The position numbers and the translations under genes were made by a program. This document shows positions 1 through 10,434 of a DNA stretch of 64,000 nucleotides, piece by piece. Under the pieces are notes generated by a model, which ran no database searches, was not told the DNA's origin, and was given only the letters and a program-made list of their open reading frames with translations. The stretch's first letter is position 1, and each line of letters begins with the position of its first letter. The DNA is taken from the NCBI GenBank assembly GCA_905221605.1, contig CAJNDS010001768.1, positions 484,116 to 548,115 on the forward strand, in the 5' to 3' direction. The stretch is from Symbiodinium natans (Eukaryota; Sar; Dinophyceae; Suessiales; Symbiodiniaceae).

Positions 1-261
1 GATGCCACTTGAAGTCCAAGAGCTCGAAGACCTGCTGAATCCAGTCTGTCACCTGGCGCTTCTTCTGAAGAGTTTAGGGTTTAGGGTTTAGGGTTTAGGG
101 TTTAGGGTTTAGGGTTTAGGTTTAGGGTTTAGGGTTTAGGGTTTAAAGGGCACCGTTTCTGCAGAGGACCCGATGAATGAAGAAGAGGCGATTGTCCAGA
201 ACAGCCCGCCGACTCAGTGGCCCACGGGCGCTCAAGATGTTTGAGGCGCCTCCAACCACAC
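1..261 (-). CDS. Partial gene at window edge, two probable exons
   Basis: Two exon-like islands precede the first telomeric array. The one at the edge (64 down to 1) starts after a good acceptor (cttcag) and reads KKRQVTDWIQQVFELL before running off the window. The upstream island (261 to about 154) follows TTTTTAG, ends near a GTGCCC donor, and is open in two frames, so its reading is unsettled. I do not recognise the product. The intron between them (65-153) is almost pure TTTAGGG repeat, the pattern seen in the better supported genes of this window. Confidence 0.35.
70..147 (+). repeat. Interstitial TTTAGGG array
   Basis: About ten near-perfect TTTAGGG heptamers lie between two exon-like islands. 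This is the plant/dinoflagellate-type telomere unit at an internal position, probably the body of an intron. Confidence 0.9.
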
Positions 262-299
262 CTAAAAACTCTGTTACACCCTAGGAATAAAAATATACA

Positions 300-1040
300 T
301 ATGAACATAAACAAATTAGAAGCCCTGTGCACCCCATAAACCCCTTTGAGCCACTGGAAGCCCTGCAAGATAAGCGGGGTGTTCTCAGCTGCACTCTCGC
401 TTTAGAGGAGGGGGGGGCCTTGATTCGGGTCTACAGTAAGGGTTTAGGGGTTAGGGCTTCGGGGTTTGCAGGTTTAGGAACTTAGTGTCTTTGACTGTAG
501 TATTTGCGGTTAGGGGTTGAGGGTGTCTGCTAGAGTTGGCTTGTGAGGTTTAGAACGTTCAGTTTAGAATGTGGGATTTTATGCTCCATGGGTATGGCAT
601 TGTGAAGGCTGGTTAAAGCGGTCTGGCTGAGCTTTTGTAAGGTCGTGTGTCTAGGGTTTGGGGTGCAGGGGGGTCACGGAGTATGGTTTGGGGGGTTCGG
701 GCTTAGGTGACTCAGCATTTAGACGCTGGGATCTTGAAACCTGTGGTTTAGGGTTTCGAAGTTTACGGTTTAGGATGTTTTCCTTGGAGGTGAATAGTAG
801 GGTGCCTACTGTCAAGAGTGTACTTGCTGATTCGCACACCTCGTCCGTGAACCGAAATTGGCATAGGCAAGCGGCGCGCCTTTTTTTCCACGCTGCGCAG
901 ACTGTCGTGGCGCCGCACGCCAATGAAGCAGGGATGGTGATTTGTTAACCTTTTTCTGCCAAGGACCTAATGGTTAGGTTACTAGAACCATATGAAGTAG
1001 GGTATATTTCTTGTACCCCCAAAAGGACACCCATAATATA
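300..1040. other. Degenerate telomeric sequence, no supported gene
   Basis: Mostly decayed TTTAGGG-related text. At 780-948 there is non-repetitive sequence open on both strands (minus-strand MACGATTVCAAWKKRR), but neither reading has convincing splice signals or family resemblance. Confidence 0.5.
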
Positions 1041-1075
1041 CTTTGGGGGTAAGTCCGGTGTGTCCGTTCACACCA

Positions 1076-2594
1076 CTAGAGCCTTCGCCGTTTGGGCTTT
1101 CCTGGCTCCGGCCTCTCTGTCTCAGGCTCTCCCATGAGCTTTCTCACAGCTGCAGGCAAGCTGTTCCTATACTGAACTTGGAACCCTCGCAAATTTTTTC
1201 TAATTTTAGCTGTTTCTTAGGAATTTCACAGTGCCCAAAAACTAAAAATTATTTCCATATTCCCCTAAGGTTCTTCTTCAGCATGGCCTGGATCTCGGCG
1301 TTCTTCGCCCCGAAGGCTGCGCACGCCGCCTTCAAAGGCCCTGAGTCCTTGAGGATCGCGGCTTCGGTGATTTCCACAAAGCTGTCCACGCCTAGGATGG
1401 CCCCCCCGAAACCCTAAACCCTAAACCCTAAACCCTAAACCCTAATTAAACCCTAAACCCTAAACCCTAAACCCTAAACCCTAAACCCCGTAATCCTCTT
1501 AAACCCGATCAGGGGAAATATAAAATGTCCCAAGCGCCTACCTAGACACCGACAGCCCCGCACAAGGCATCAACAAGAATGTCTACGACGTGCTGCACTT
1601 GCCAACGGTGGGCCAAATCGAAGGCCCCGAGCATGCTCTTGTAGTCGAGCTCGAGGCACGTTGAGCCCGTGTACCTGGCTTGGCCCTTAAGGTTTCGGGT
1701 TTGGGGTTTAGGGTTGAGGGTTTAACACCCTATTGAAAAGTATGCCTATAAAAAGGATGCTCTCAAAGCCAACAACGGAAAAAAGGGATGACGTCCCAAG
1801 GTCCTATCTAGGGACAGCATGTCCACGAAGAGAGTCACACTGCTGCTCGACGAGTCTCGGACCAGAATGCGGCGATTTGCACCTTCCTTCATGGCCTATG
1901 CTGAACTTGGAACCCGAGCAAAAACAAAACTTCAGCTGTTTCTTAGGAATTACAGTACCCCAAAGCTTAGAATTATTCTCAAGAATTCCTAAGTGGCGGA
2001 CTCCAGCATGGCCCTCAGCACGGGTGAGGCAGACATGAGCATCAGATCGTGGGCAGCTACCTCACCGTCTGCTGCTTCGAAGATGACGTTGTACGTGGAG
2101 TCCATGTCCCGGACCGACTCCCAGAAGTTCACGACCCCCTGGCGCACCGAAACTAGCTGGGCCTTCGCAGTCGTAGCCTGCGAGAGTGTCTTCAACGTTT
2201 CTTCCGTGCGCTCGCGCGCTGTTGACCAATCTGCTCCACTGGTGTCTTTCTGCATGCTTTCAAGCAAGGCAAAACAGTAGGAGAATGCAGAGTGACCATC
2301 ATATCCGACTCGGAAGGCCAATTTTTCCTGCAAAGTAATAAAATCCATGGCGACAGTTGAAGAGACCTTGCGCAGGGGGTCTGCCCCGGCGCGTAGCATC
2401 CAGCTGATCCTCTTGAGCCGCGTCTGGTGTTGAGCTGGAGTTCGTTTGCACAGCTTGTCATCAATCGCGTGGAAAAGTGGCGGACATCCATCCGAGAAGT
2501 TCTTATTCCAGTCGAAGTGGTCTGGCGCAACTTGCTGCAACATCTCAAAGTCAAAGATGTCGATGAAGCCTTTCACCATTGCTTCGTGTGCCAT
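1076..2594 (-). CDS. BTB/POZ-domain protein alpha, 5 exons
   Basis: Exons on the minus strand: 2594-1998, 1895-1816, 1674-1554, 1413-1274, 1166-1076 (597+80+121+140+91 nt, 342 codons plus TAG). All phases agree. The start is the ATG of MAHEAMVKG, just after an AG-rich leader. Residues about 170-199 carry the BTB core (NVIFEAADGEVAAHD, SPVLRAMLES), followed by MKEGANRRILVRD, a segment ending DLAHRWQVQHVVDIL, a BACK-like stretch (VDSFVEITEAA, AAFGAKN) and a basic tail KPKRRRL. BTB proteins are protein-interaction adaptors, often for cullin-3 ligases; that role is inference here. Introns: GC-AG (1997-1896), GT-AG (1815-1675), GT-AG (1553-1414, telomeric, with acceptor inside TTTAG|GG) and GA-AG (1273-1167). 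Introns 1 and 4 are introners with duplicated GCCA and GAAC at both junctions. Gene beta is a paralogue with a different intron layout. Confidence 0.85.
1167..1273 (-). mobile_element. Introner, family B (alpha intron 4)
   Basis: A 107-nt intron with GA donor and AG acceptor. GAAC is repeated at the intron start and the next exon start, a target-site duplication. The body begins CTTAGG, contains TTCCTAAGAAACAGCT and ends GGTTCCAAGTTCAGTATAG, shared with 1896-1997 and partly with 53342-53485. Confidence 0.8.
1409..1493 (-). repeat. Telomeric array in alpha intron 3
   Basis: CCCTAAA repeats on the plus strand (TTTAGGG on the coding strand). The acceptor used for alpha exon 4 lies inside the last heptamer, TTTAG|GG. 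Confidence 0.85.
1896..1997 (-). mobile_element. Introner, family B (alpha intron 1)
   Basis: A 102-nt GC-AG intron with GCCA duplicated at both junctions. It shares the CTTAGGAATTCTT start and the CCAAGTTCAGCATAG end with the copy at 1167-1273. Confidence 0.85.
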
Positions 2595-2719
2595 CGCTGC
2601 TGCTACTCATATACAACGGCTAAACCCACTTGCCTTCTTTGTGAGAACGGCTTTTGCAGCAGCCTAAGTAGTCCGGTAGGTCGACCACAAATACCGTCGA
2701 CGCCGAAAAGCAGCCCGTG

Positions 2720-3865
2720 AAACCGAAAGCCCGTAGACCTAAGCCCCCGCACAGAGGACCCCATAAACGCTAAACCCTTTAAACCCTAAACCCTATAAAC
2801 CCTCTAAACCCTAAACTCTATAAACCCTAAGTCCTATAAACCCTAAACCCTCGAAATCCTAAACCCTATACATCCTACATCCCAGAAACCCGAAACCCCA
2901 TAAAATTACTTGAGTCCGACATAAACTCGACGTAACCTATATGTTGGGGGTTGACGCAAATAGGGGGCCCATAAAATAGACCCCCAAATAGTAGGATTCC
3001 CTTATAATCAGGACCCCAAAAAGGACCCCGAATATCGCAAACCCCGCCATATGAGTCCCCTTGTTGGCTTCGCTTCGGGCATGTAGTTTAGGGCTTTAGG
3101 GTTTAGGGCTTCAGCAGGAGGGTTTCAGGCCTTCGGGTTACAAACAGGCTTGAGGGTTCAGGGAAACAAGTAGTCGAGCAAACTAAAGACTAAACCCTAA
3201 CCCTAAACCCTAAACCCTAAGGCCTAGACTCTAAACCCTAAACCCTAAACCCTAAACCCTAAACCCTAAACCCTAAACCCTAAACCCTAAACCCTAAACC
3301 CTAAACCCTAAACCCTAAACCCTAAACCCTGCACTGTCGATGCCTGCTGTGGCCAGGGGTAGGTGAAGGTCTGCACGGTCTCGGCACAGTTGTCCTCTCC
3401 TGACTAAGGTCTTCCGCTGCTTCTTGGATCCCATAAGGGTTTAGGGTTTAAGGGTTAAGGGTTTAGGGTTTAGGGTTTAGGGTTTAGGGTTTAGGGCTTA
3501 GGGCTACTGGGCATCCTCGTCTAGGACAGCTGCAAGGAGCGAAGCGTCCCTCACGTACACCTTTTGTATTGCACTGCTGATGCCCGAAACCCTAAACCCC
3601 CCCTATATAAACCCTAAACCCTAAACCCCAAACCCCAAACCCTAAACCCTAAACCCTTTAAACCCTAAACCCTTTAAACCCTAAACCCTTTAAACTTTAA
3701 ACCCTAAACCCCCAAAACCTTGAACCTTGACTTAGGGTTTGGCTTAGGAGGCTCAAAGTGTCAGGGTGCGTGCTTCTGCTTAGGGTTTGTTGATGGTTAT
3801 GGGTTTAGGGCTTAGGGTTTAGGGTTTAGGGATAAGGGTTAGGGTTACGTTTAGGACTTAGGGTT
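2720..3865. other. Telomeric repeats with two exon-like islands
   Basis: Upstream of alpha: CCCTAAA-rich and degenerate repeats, including a long clean array at 3225-3330. A minus-strand island at about 3506-3582 reads ISSAIQKVYVRDASLLAAV and ends in TAG, possibly a terminal exon. The island at 3335-3440 is open in two frames. Neither is recognised. Confidence 0.45.
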
Positions 3866-3976
3866 GGGATGTGTTCCCTTGTACTAACAGTCCTGAATAG
3901 GGATTAATTCTAGTACACCCTCGTATAATCCGTATGCCTATTAAGGAATGTTAGTAGAAGCGGGAACAGCCCAAGC
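3866..3976. mobile_element. MITE-like element, family E
   Basis: Terminal inverted repeats of the type GGGATGTTCCC..ACTAACAGTCCT with the complement at the other end, about 110 bp, no ORF. Related copies lie at about 16382, 32478, 33826 and 38773. Confidence 0.7.
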
Positions 3977-3979
3977 TTA

Positions 3980-5222
3980 GGGCGCAGGATTTATTGAATG
4001 GTTAGGGTGAGGGTGTTGGGTTTTGGGGCTGGGTTTTTAGGGTTTAGGGCTTGAAGGTTTAGGGATTTGGGGTTCGGGTTTTGGGCTCGAAGGTTAAAAC
4101 CCCTAATCTATAGGATCTTCAGGGAAGAACCAAAGAGGTATTAAGTATAGTACTCCAAAAACCGGCGGTACTCAAGAACCCGTGGCATTGTGCTGTCTTG
4201 TAGGTTGCCTCAGGGGCTGACATGGGGCAATCGGCCGCTACCCTACAGAATAAAGTAGGGCTCCCTAAGCCCGAGCTCCACCACAAGCCTAAACCCCACA
4301 CCCTCAATCCTAACTCCCCCTAATCCCCGAAAAACCAAGTGCTCCTCCCCTGACTTTCCTGAACTCGGACTCCTCTAAACCCTTATATGCCCTAAACCCT
4401 AAACCTTCAACCCTAAACCTTAAAAACCCGAAACCCTAAACCCTAAACCCCCACCCAGCACCCCGAAGCACGAGGCCGGCGCCAAAGCAGCTCGATTGCA
4501 GCTGGATGCTCTCCTGCTTTTTTGGGGGATGCATCTTCTGATGGTTTAGGGCTTAGGGTTTAGGGTTTAGGGTTCAGGGTTTAGGGTTTAGGTTTCAGGG
4601 CTTAGGGCTCAGGGTTTCAGGTTTCGGGTTTAGGGTTCACGTCATTTCGGGTTTGCGGTTCAGGGCTACCTGACGGACAGCATGTTCCTTCATGCATAGG
4701 GTTTCGGGTCACGAACATGGCCCCGCAGACGCCAGTACGAACTACTGGAACATTCCCTGAATCTCACGAAGTACCCCCCAAACACCTGGAACCTTAACTA
4801 AGGGTATCGGGATCTCTTGGGATTCCCAAACCCTACACCCCAAACCCTAAACCCTAAACCCTAAACCCTAAACCCTAAACCCTAAACCCCAAACCCAAAA
4901 CCCAAAAAACAAAACCCCCGAGTCTCTTGGGAAACCCCAAGGCGTCCTCTGTCCAGCTAAACACTGGCAGCTGGTCAATGGAGAAGTGGGTGATCACCTA
5001 AGGGAGCTGGGAGTTGGGGGTTTAGGGTTTAGGGTTTAGGGTTTAGGGTTTAGGGTTTAGGGTTTAGGGTTTAGGGTTTAGGGTTTAGGGTTTAGGGTTT
5101 AGGGGGCTTTAGGGTTGAGGGTTTCGGTTCTAGCAGGGTTGAGGGTTTAAGGCTTCAGGGATTCTAGACTTTGGCAGTTAACTGCCCGAAAACATCCATG
5201 GGTATGAGCCTCCGCATTTCTC
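3980..5222. other. Telomeric and degenerate spacer downstream of gene A
   Basis: Mostly TTTAGGG/CCCTAAA repeats, with a clean plus-orientation array at 5017-5105. The island at 4115-4280 could be a minus-strand exon (AADCPMSAPEATYKTAQ after a TTCTGTAG acceptor), unrecognised. The rest shows no gene. Confidence 0.45.
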
Positions 5223-8200
5223 TCAGCGCCTTCTGCGCTTCAGGGCGGGCTCGGACAGCAATCGCGCAGCCTCATCATGGCCCTCGCCATGTGCGATCAT
5301 CAGGGCCGTCAGGCCTTCTTTGCTGGCCACGTCCCTGTCAGCGCCGGCCTCCAGCAGCAAACGCAAGACGTCAACGTGGCCGCACATAGCCGCCATCATC
5401 AGACCCGTGAAGCCATTGTTGCTGGCTGCGTCCTTGTCGGCGCCGGCCCCCAGCAGCAGGCGCACGACTTCAACATGGCCATGCAGAGATGCAGCAAGCA
5501 GGGCTGTGAAGCCATTGTCTTCGGTCGCCTCCTTGTCGACGCCGGCCTCGACCAGCAATCGCACGACTTCAACATGGCCGCGTACAGCGGCGCTCAGGAG
5601 GGCTGTGAGGCCATCGTTGCCGGCAAAGTGCTTGTCAGCACCGGCCTCCAGCAGCAAACGCACGACCTCCACATGGCCACACATAGCTGCCATCATCAGA
5701 GCCGTGAAACCATGGCTGCTGCCCACCTCCTTGTCGGCACCGGCCTCCACCAGCAGCCGCACGACCTCAACATGGCCACGCGCAGTTGCCGTGGTCAGGG
5801 CTGTGCAGCCATTGTTGTCGGCAAAGTCCTTCTCGGCGTCGGCCTCCAGCAGCAAGCGCGCGACTTCAACATGGCCACGAGCAGCTGCCATCATCAAGGC
5901 TGTGATGCCATCAATGTCGGCCGCCTCCTTGTCGGCACCGGCCTCCACCAGCAGACGGACGACTTCAACGTGGCCACGCGCCGCGGCGCTCATCAGGGCT
6001 GTGAGGCCATTGCTGTCGGCAAAATGCTTGTTGGCGCCGGCATCCAGGAGCAAACACGCGACTTCAACGTGGCCACTGGCAGCGGCTATCATCAGGGCTG
6101 TGTCGCCATCGTTGTCGGCCATGTCTCTGTCGGTGCCGGCCTCCACCAGCGAACGCACGACATCAGTATGGCCGGCTCGAGCTGCCATCTCGAGGGCGGC
6201 CACGTTCTTGTGGGTGCCTGTCTCCATCAGCAAACCCACGACTTTAGCGTGCCCCCTGGCGGCTGCCATCATCAAGGCTGTGAGGCCATTGTTGTCTGCC
6301 ACCTCCTTGTCGGCACCGGTCTTCACTAGCAAACGCACGGCTTCAACATGGCCACGCGCAGCTGCGCTCATCAGGGCCGTGAGGCCATTCTTGTCGGCGA
6401 CGTCCTTGTCGGCGCCAGCCTCCGCCAGCACACGCACGACTTCAACTTGACCATGCAGAGTTGCCGCGAGCAGGGCCGTGAAACCGTTCTTGTCGGCCAC
6501 ATCCTTGTCAGCGCCGGCCTCGACCAGCAAACGCAAGACGTCAACGTGGCCACACATAGCTGCCATCATCAGGGCTGTAAAGCCATCATTGCTGCTGCTC
6601 ACCTCCTTGTCTGCGCCGGCCTCCACCAGCAGACGGACGACTTCAGCATGGCCACGCATCGTTGCCCCAAGCAAGGCTGTGAAGCCATTGTTGTCGGCCA
6701 TCTCCTTGTCGGCACCGGCCTCCACCAGGAATCGCACGACTTCAACATGGCCGCGGGCAGCCGCGATCATCAGGGCTGTGAAGCCATCCTTGTCGGCCCC
6801 ATCTTTGTTGGCACCGGCCTCCACCATCAAAGAGAGGAAATCCACATGGCCACGCGTAGCTGCGATCATCAATGCGGAGAGGCCATCGTCGTCGGCGAAG
6901 TCCTTCTCGGCACCGGCCTCCACCAGCAAGCGTCCGATTTCAACACGGCCATCCATGGCTGCGAACATCAGGGCTGTGTGCCGGGCCTCGTCGGTCATGT
7001 TCTTATCGGCGCCGGCCTCCACCAGAAAGCGCGCAGCTTCAACTTGACCGTTCAGAGATGCCATCATGAGGGCTGTGGTTCCATCGTTGTCTGCGAAGTC
7101 CTTGTTGGCGCCGGCCTCCGCCAACCTTACTGTTGCTTAGTAGGGAATGGGGGAATGAGGTACCCTATCTAATCCCTTAAAGGGTATATAAAGCCCTTCC
7201 CTCATGCCCTACTAACCAACAGTAAGCAGCAAATGCAGGACTTCCACGTGGCCCCGATAAGCTGCCTGTAACAGCGCCGTCTCACCAGCCGCCTTGGGGA
7301 CTACATGTAGCTAAGTTCAGATCGTAAGCCCTCTACGGACCCCATAGACCATCAAGCCTTTTCGGGGGCATGCTTAACCCTAACCCTTAGCCCCTAGATC
7401 GCACAACGCCTACACCGAAAGATTAATCCCTTGTCTAATTCTTCATCTTTAACCATAAGCCATAAGCCTGAAGCCTATATAATCCTAAACCCAAAACGCC
7501 CAAAAACCAAAACCAATTTGATTAACACTAATTCTCCACGGTACGGCCACATTTGGGTCCAAGGGCAGATGCAGCAGACGTTCGACCTCCAGGGCTTGCG
7601 AAACGGTACTAGGGTTTAGGGTTTAGGGTTTAGGGTTTAGGGTGTTTGGGGGGGGGGGGGGGGGTCATCTGTATGGGAGGTCCTCAATTTCATGGCCCCG
7701 AAACAAATACCCCCTGATATGGGTGAAGACGATGAGGATGGTGATGAAGATGAGGATGGTGGTGATGATGAGGAGGAAACTGGTCATGCTTGTGCCATTG
7801 AAAAAATACCGCAGGTGCAGCTTGTAAGGCCAAGATGCAAAGGACTTAACAGAGCGAGTGCTTGCATCAGCTCAGATGCACTACTCTTGCAAACACCTGC
7901 TTGGTAGCTCAGTAACCATATTCTAATAAGGGCACCCTTTTTTTGGTTGGCTACTTTATAAGGGAACCTTGAGCCAAAAAAGGGTACCACTGGGCTACCA
8001 AACCTGCCTCTTTCGCTGAACCGTTTCTCGCGGCAGCCATGAGCTCGTCCACTTGCGTCGGAGAAGGGCTGGAGAAAGGAAGCCTGGGCCGCCCAGAAAC
8101 CATCATAACAAGGGTACCCTTTTTTGGGGGTTGGTTGCTAAGGGAAGCTGGAACAACCCTAAACCCTAAACCCTAAACCCTAAACCCTAAACCCTAAAAC

Positions 8201-8821
8201 CCTAAACCCTAAACCCTAAACCCTAAACGGGTACCACTGGGCTGCCAAGAAGCACAACCAGCTCTAAGTCTCGCGCAGTGTCGAGCTCCGCGGCCTCCTC
8301 CAGAGTTCGATGGGAGCCCGGGAGGATCAGCCTCTGCCTCTTGGCGAAAAACGGCATCAAAATACGGGCACCCTGTTCGGGTTTAGGGTTTAGGGTTTAG
8401 GGTTTGGGGTTTAGGGTTTGGGGTTTAGGGTTTGGGGTTTAGGGTTTAGGGTTTAGGGTTTAGGGTTACTCACTGGGCTGCCAGGGCCTGAAGCGCGGGG
8501 GGAGGCCATGGAGCTCCTGCAATCGCCTCTTCACTCCCCTCACCTAGTTCATGGCTGGGATAATATCAAAAATCTAAAGTTCCTATTCCTTATAGGGTTT
8601 AAGTGGCTGGGATAGTATCAAAACTCTAAGTTTCTATTCCTTATAGGGTTTAAGTACCCTTAAGAAAAGTGAAATCACAGATTTGACTTTCTGTTCCTTA
8701 TAGGGTTTAAGTACCCTTAAACATGCAAAATGGTACCCAACTATGACAAAGTTACGCTGCTCACCTCCTCCGCAGGCACGGTCGTCAGCTCTTCACCCGA
8801 GAGCATGCGGATGTGCAACAT
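5223..8821 (-). CDS. Ubiquitin-like domain plus ankyrin-repeat protein (gene A), 7 exons
   Basis: Exons: 8821-8756, 8543-8488, 8337-8254, 8083-8004, 7594-7545, 7292-7217, 7129-5223; phases agree throughout, stop at 5223. The ATG gives MLHIRMLSGEELTTVPAEEV, the start of a ubiquitin-like fold continuing through HGLPPRFR, QRLIL and LDTARDLELVV. A linker (TQVDELMAAARNGS, LEVERLLHLPLDPNV) leads into about 20 ankyrin repeats with the core DG.TALM.AA..GHVEVVRLLVEAGADK; one repeat near 6180-6240 is shortened. Exon 7 alone encodes over 600 residues. Ankyrin arrays bind proteins; the partner is unknown. Introns 2 and 3 are GC-AG and contain telomeric repeats; intron 3 repeats GCTTC at both ends; intron 4 (8003-7595) holds a nested introner, a telomeric array and a poly-G run; intron 6 is a TIR element. 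The long plus-strand ORFs opposite exon 7 are repeat shadows. Confidence 0.88.
7130..7216 (-). mobile_element. Introner, family L (gene A intron 6)
   Basis: An 86-87 nt intron between ankyrin-coding exons. Long terminal inverted repeats: CTTACTGTTGGTTAGTAGGG at one end and the complement of CTTACTGTTGCTTAGTAGGG at the other. A related element is at 50995-51113. The spliced product carries about four extra residues next to the repeat boundary. Confidence 0.8.
7649..7665 (+). repeat. Poly-G run in gene A intron 4
   Basis: An unbroken G tract directly after a short TTTAGGG array. Confidence 0.9.
7901..8001 (-). mobile_element. Introner, family A, nested at the donor of gene A intron 4
   Basis: About 100 bp bounded by inverted TTGGTAGCTCAG / CTGGGCTACCAA and flanked on both sides by ACCTGC (7895-7900 and 8002-8007; GCAGGT on the coding strand). 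The duplicated AGGT is itself a splice site, so the element inserted exactly at an existing 5' splice site. Confidence 0.85.
8084..8487 (-). repeat. Telomere-bearing introns 2 and 3 of gene A
   Basis: Intron 3 (8253-8084) keeps family-A ends (..GCAGCCCAG, GGGTACC) around a CCCTAAA array. Intron 2 (8487-8338) has the same CTGGCAGCCCAG end and a TTTAGGG/TTTGGGG array. Both use GC donors. The telomeric array sits inside the introner body, not beside it. Confidence 0.8.
8580..8740 (-). repeat. Short tandem repeats in gene A intron 1
   Basis: Three copies of a roughly 50-60 bp unit containing TTCCTTATAGGGTTTAAGT, between the exon encoding the ATG and exon 2. Confidence 0.75.
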
Positions 8822-8844
8822 GCTGGCCGACTGGAGAAGTCTTG

Positions 8845-8963
8845 AGTCAAGCTAAACCCTAAACCCTAAACCCTAAACCCTAAACCCTAAACCCTAAACC
8901 CTAAACCCTAAACCCTAAACCCTAAACCCTAAACCCTAAACCCTAAACCCTAAACCCTCATCC
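8845..8963 (-). repeat. Telomeric array flanked by an 8-bp direct repeat
   Basis: An almost pure CCCTAAA array lies between two copies of AAGTCTTG (8837-8844 and 8964-8971), just upstream of the gene A ATG. It looks like an insertion of telomeric sequence with target-site duplication. Confidence 0.75.
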
Positions 8964-8971
8964 AAGTCTTG

Positions 8972-9229
8972 CATCCCGGAGCCGACACGCCTGCGCATCA
9001 CGATGGCCCTGGACCCTATAGATTATGAAGGCCGGTGGCCTCTTTATCTGGTTTAGGGTTTAGGGTTTAGGGTTTAGGGTTTAGGGTTTAGGGTTTAGGG
9101 TTTAGGGTTTAGGGTTTAGGGTTTAGGGTTTAGGGTTTAGGGTTTAGGGTTTAGGGTTTAGGGTTACCGTAATATAGCCCCCAGATACCCCAACAAAAGC
9201 CCCGAAGGCATGCCCTAGAACCAGAAGCC
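8972..9229 (-). CDS. Probable upstream exons of gene A
   Basis: Two islands join in frame: 9229-9168 (LLVLGHAFGAFVGV.., donor ACG|GTAACC made by the telomeric repeat) and 9047 to about 8972 (IKRPPAFIIYRVQG.., acceptor AAACCAG). Removing one AAGTCTTG copy plus the array below continues in frame into the gene A ATG region. Either gene A has a longer N-terminus or these belong to its leader or a neighbour. Confidence 0.4.
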
Positions 9230-9440
9230 CTACTTAGGGTTTAGGGTTTAGGGTTTAGGGTTTAGGGTTTAGGGTTTAGGGTTTAGGGTTTAGGGTTACT
9301 TAAAGAGACCACCAACCCATATAACCTATACTTGGAGGTTCAGGGTTTAGGGTTTAGGGTTTAGGGTTTAGGGTTTAGGGTTTAGGGTTTAGGGTTTAGG
9401 GTTTAGGATTTAGGGTGTAGGGTTTAGGGTGTGGGGTTTG
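9050..9440 (+). repeat. Three TTTAGGG arrays
   Basis: Clean plus-orientation arrays at about 9051-9165, 9236-9297 and 9343-9405. Two end in GGGTTAC, which on the minus strand is the donor-like GTAACCC. Confidence 0.9.
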
Positions 9441-10434
9441 GGGTTAGGGTACTTACTAACCAAATAGATCTGTACTTATAGCCCACTTATCTGCCCCTTA
9501 CGTAAACTATGTGACCCCTCTTGGCACCCTCAAACTATGAGGAATTTACCACATACTACACACCAGAAATGATCCCTTACAACAGGGGCTTAGGACTTTC
9601 TGGTTTGCTCTTTTGGTTTCAGTCGTTTTGAGCCCTATCGTTTGGTCAGGTTTTTTTAGATTCTCTCTTTTGTTTTCTGAAACCCTGACACCCCTAAACC
9701 CTGAACAAACCCTAGTTGATTTTGGGTCAGTAGGGCTCAAGGCTTTTCATAAACCCTACACCCTAAGCCCTAAACCCTAAACCTTTGGGTCTCCGCGGCT
9801 TCAGGGGGCTTAGGGGGTTCAGGTTTTCGGGCGCGAAATAGAAGACCCATTGCTGAGGGACATGTTTGCCCGATATAGATCCCAAAGGGCTTCGAGTTTA
9901 GGAATTATATTTGCAGGTTCATGGGTAGTTATAAGTAGGGTTACAAGCATTGTAGCTATACTTATAAACCTATTTTAACTTTTCCAAAGTTAAACGGTAC
10001 CTTGTTGGGGTCCTTATCCTACTAGTAGTGGGTCTATATTAGGGGTCCCTTACTTTCGTAAACTCCCATTTAGGGTACTTATAACCCCACTTCTAGCTAC
10101 ACATGAACCTCCAAGCAGGGTTGAATTGGAGGTTCATGGTACTGATTACAAAATGTAGCTGTACTGATGACTGTACTTACAACCATATTAGGGCACTGAA
10201 GCCCTAAACCCCTCCCCGAAACCCTGAAGCCCTGAAACCCTACAGCCCCAAAACCCTGAACCCTACTAACCCTACAAACCTAAACCCTAAAACCTAAGCT
10301 TAGCCCTAAACCCTACCCTAACCCTAAGCAGGGTTCATTTAGTCCCCAAGGGGTTGGGCTGAGAGGGCCACCCTAGGTCCTGAAAGCCTCTTCCGGGATG
10401 TCTTGCGCTGAAACCCTCGCTGATATCATGGTAG
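9440..10434. other. Non-telomeric spacer with decayed family-D elements
   Basis: Contains GGAGGTTCATGGTACTGAT and ATGAACCTCCAAG segments of the family-D inverted-repeat element. A 64-codon minus-strand ORF at 9546-9740 has no ATG and no recognised motif. No gene is supported. Confidence 0.45.

Noticed and set aside
5277-7172. Long plus-strand ORFs of 180-376 codons opposite gene A exon 7
   Set aside because: They are antisense shadows of the ankyrin repeat, whose 99-bp period keeps other frames open; their residues (STWP, AAIIRAV) only mirror the repeat.
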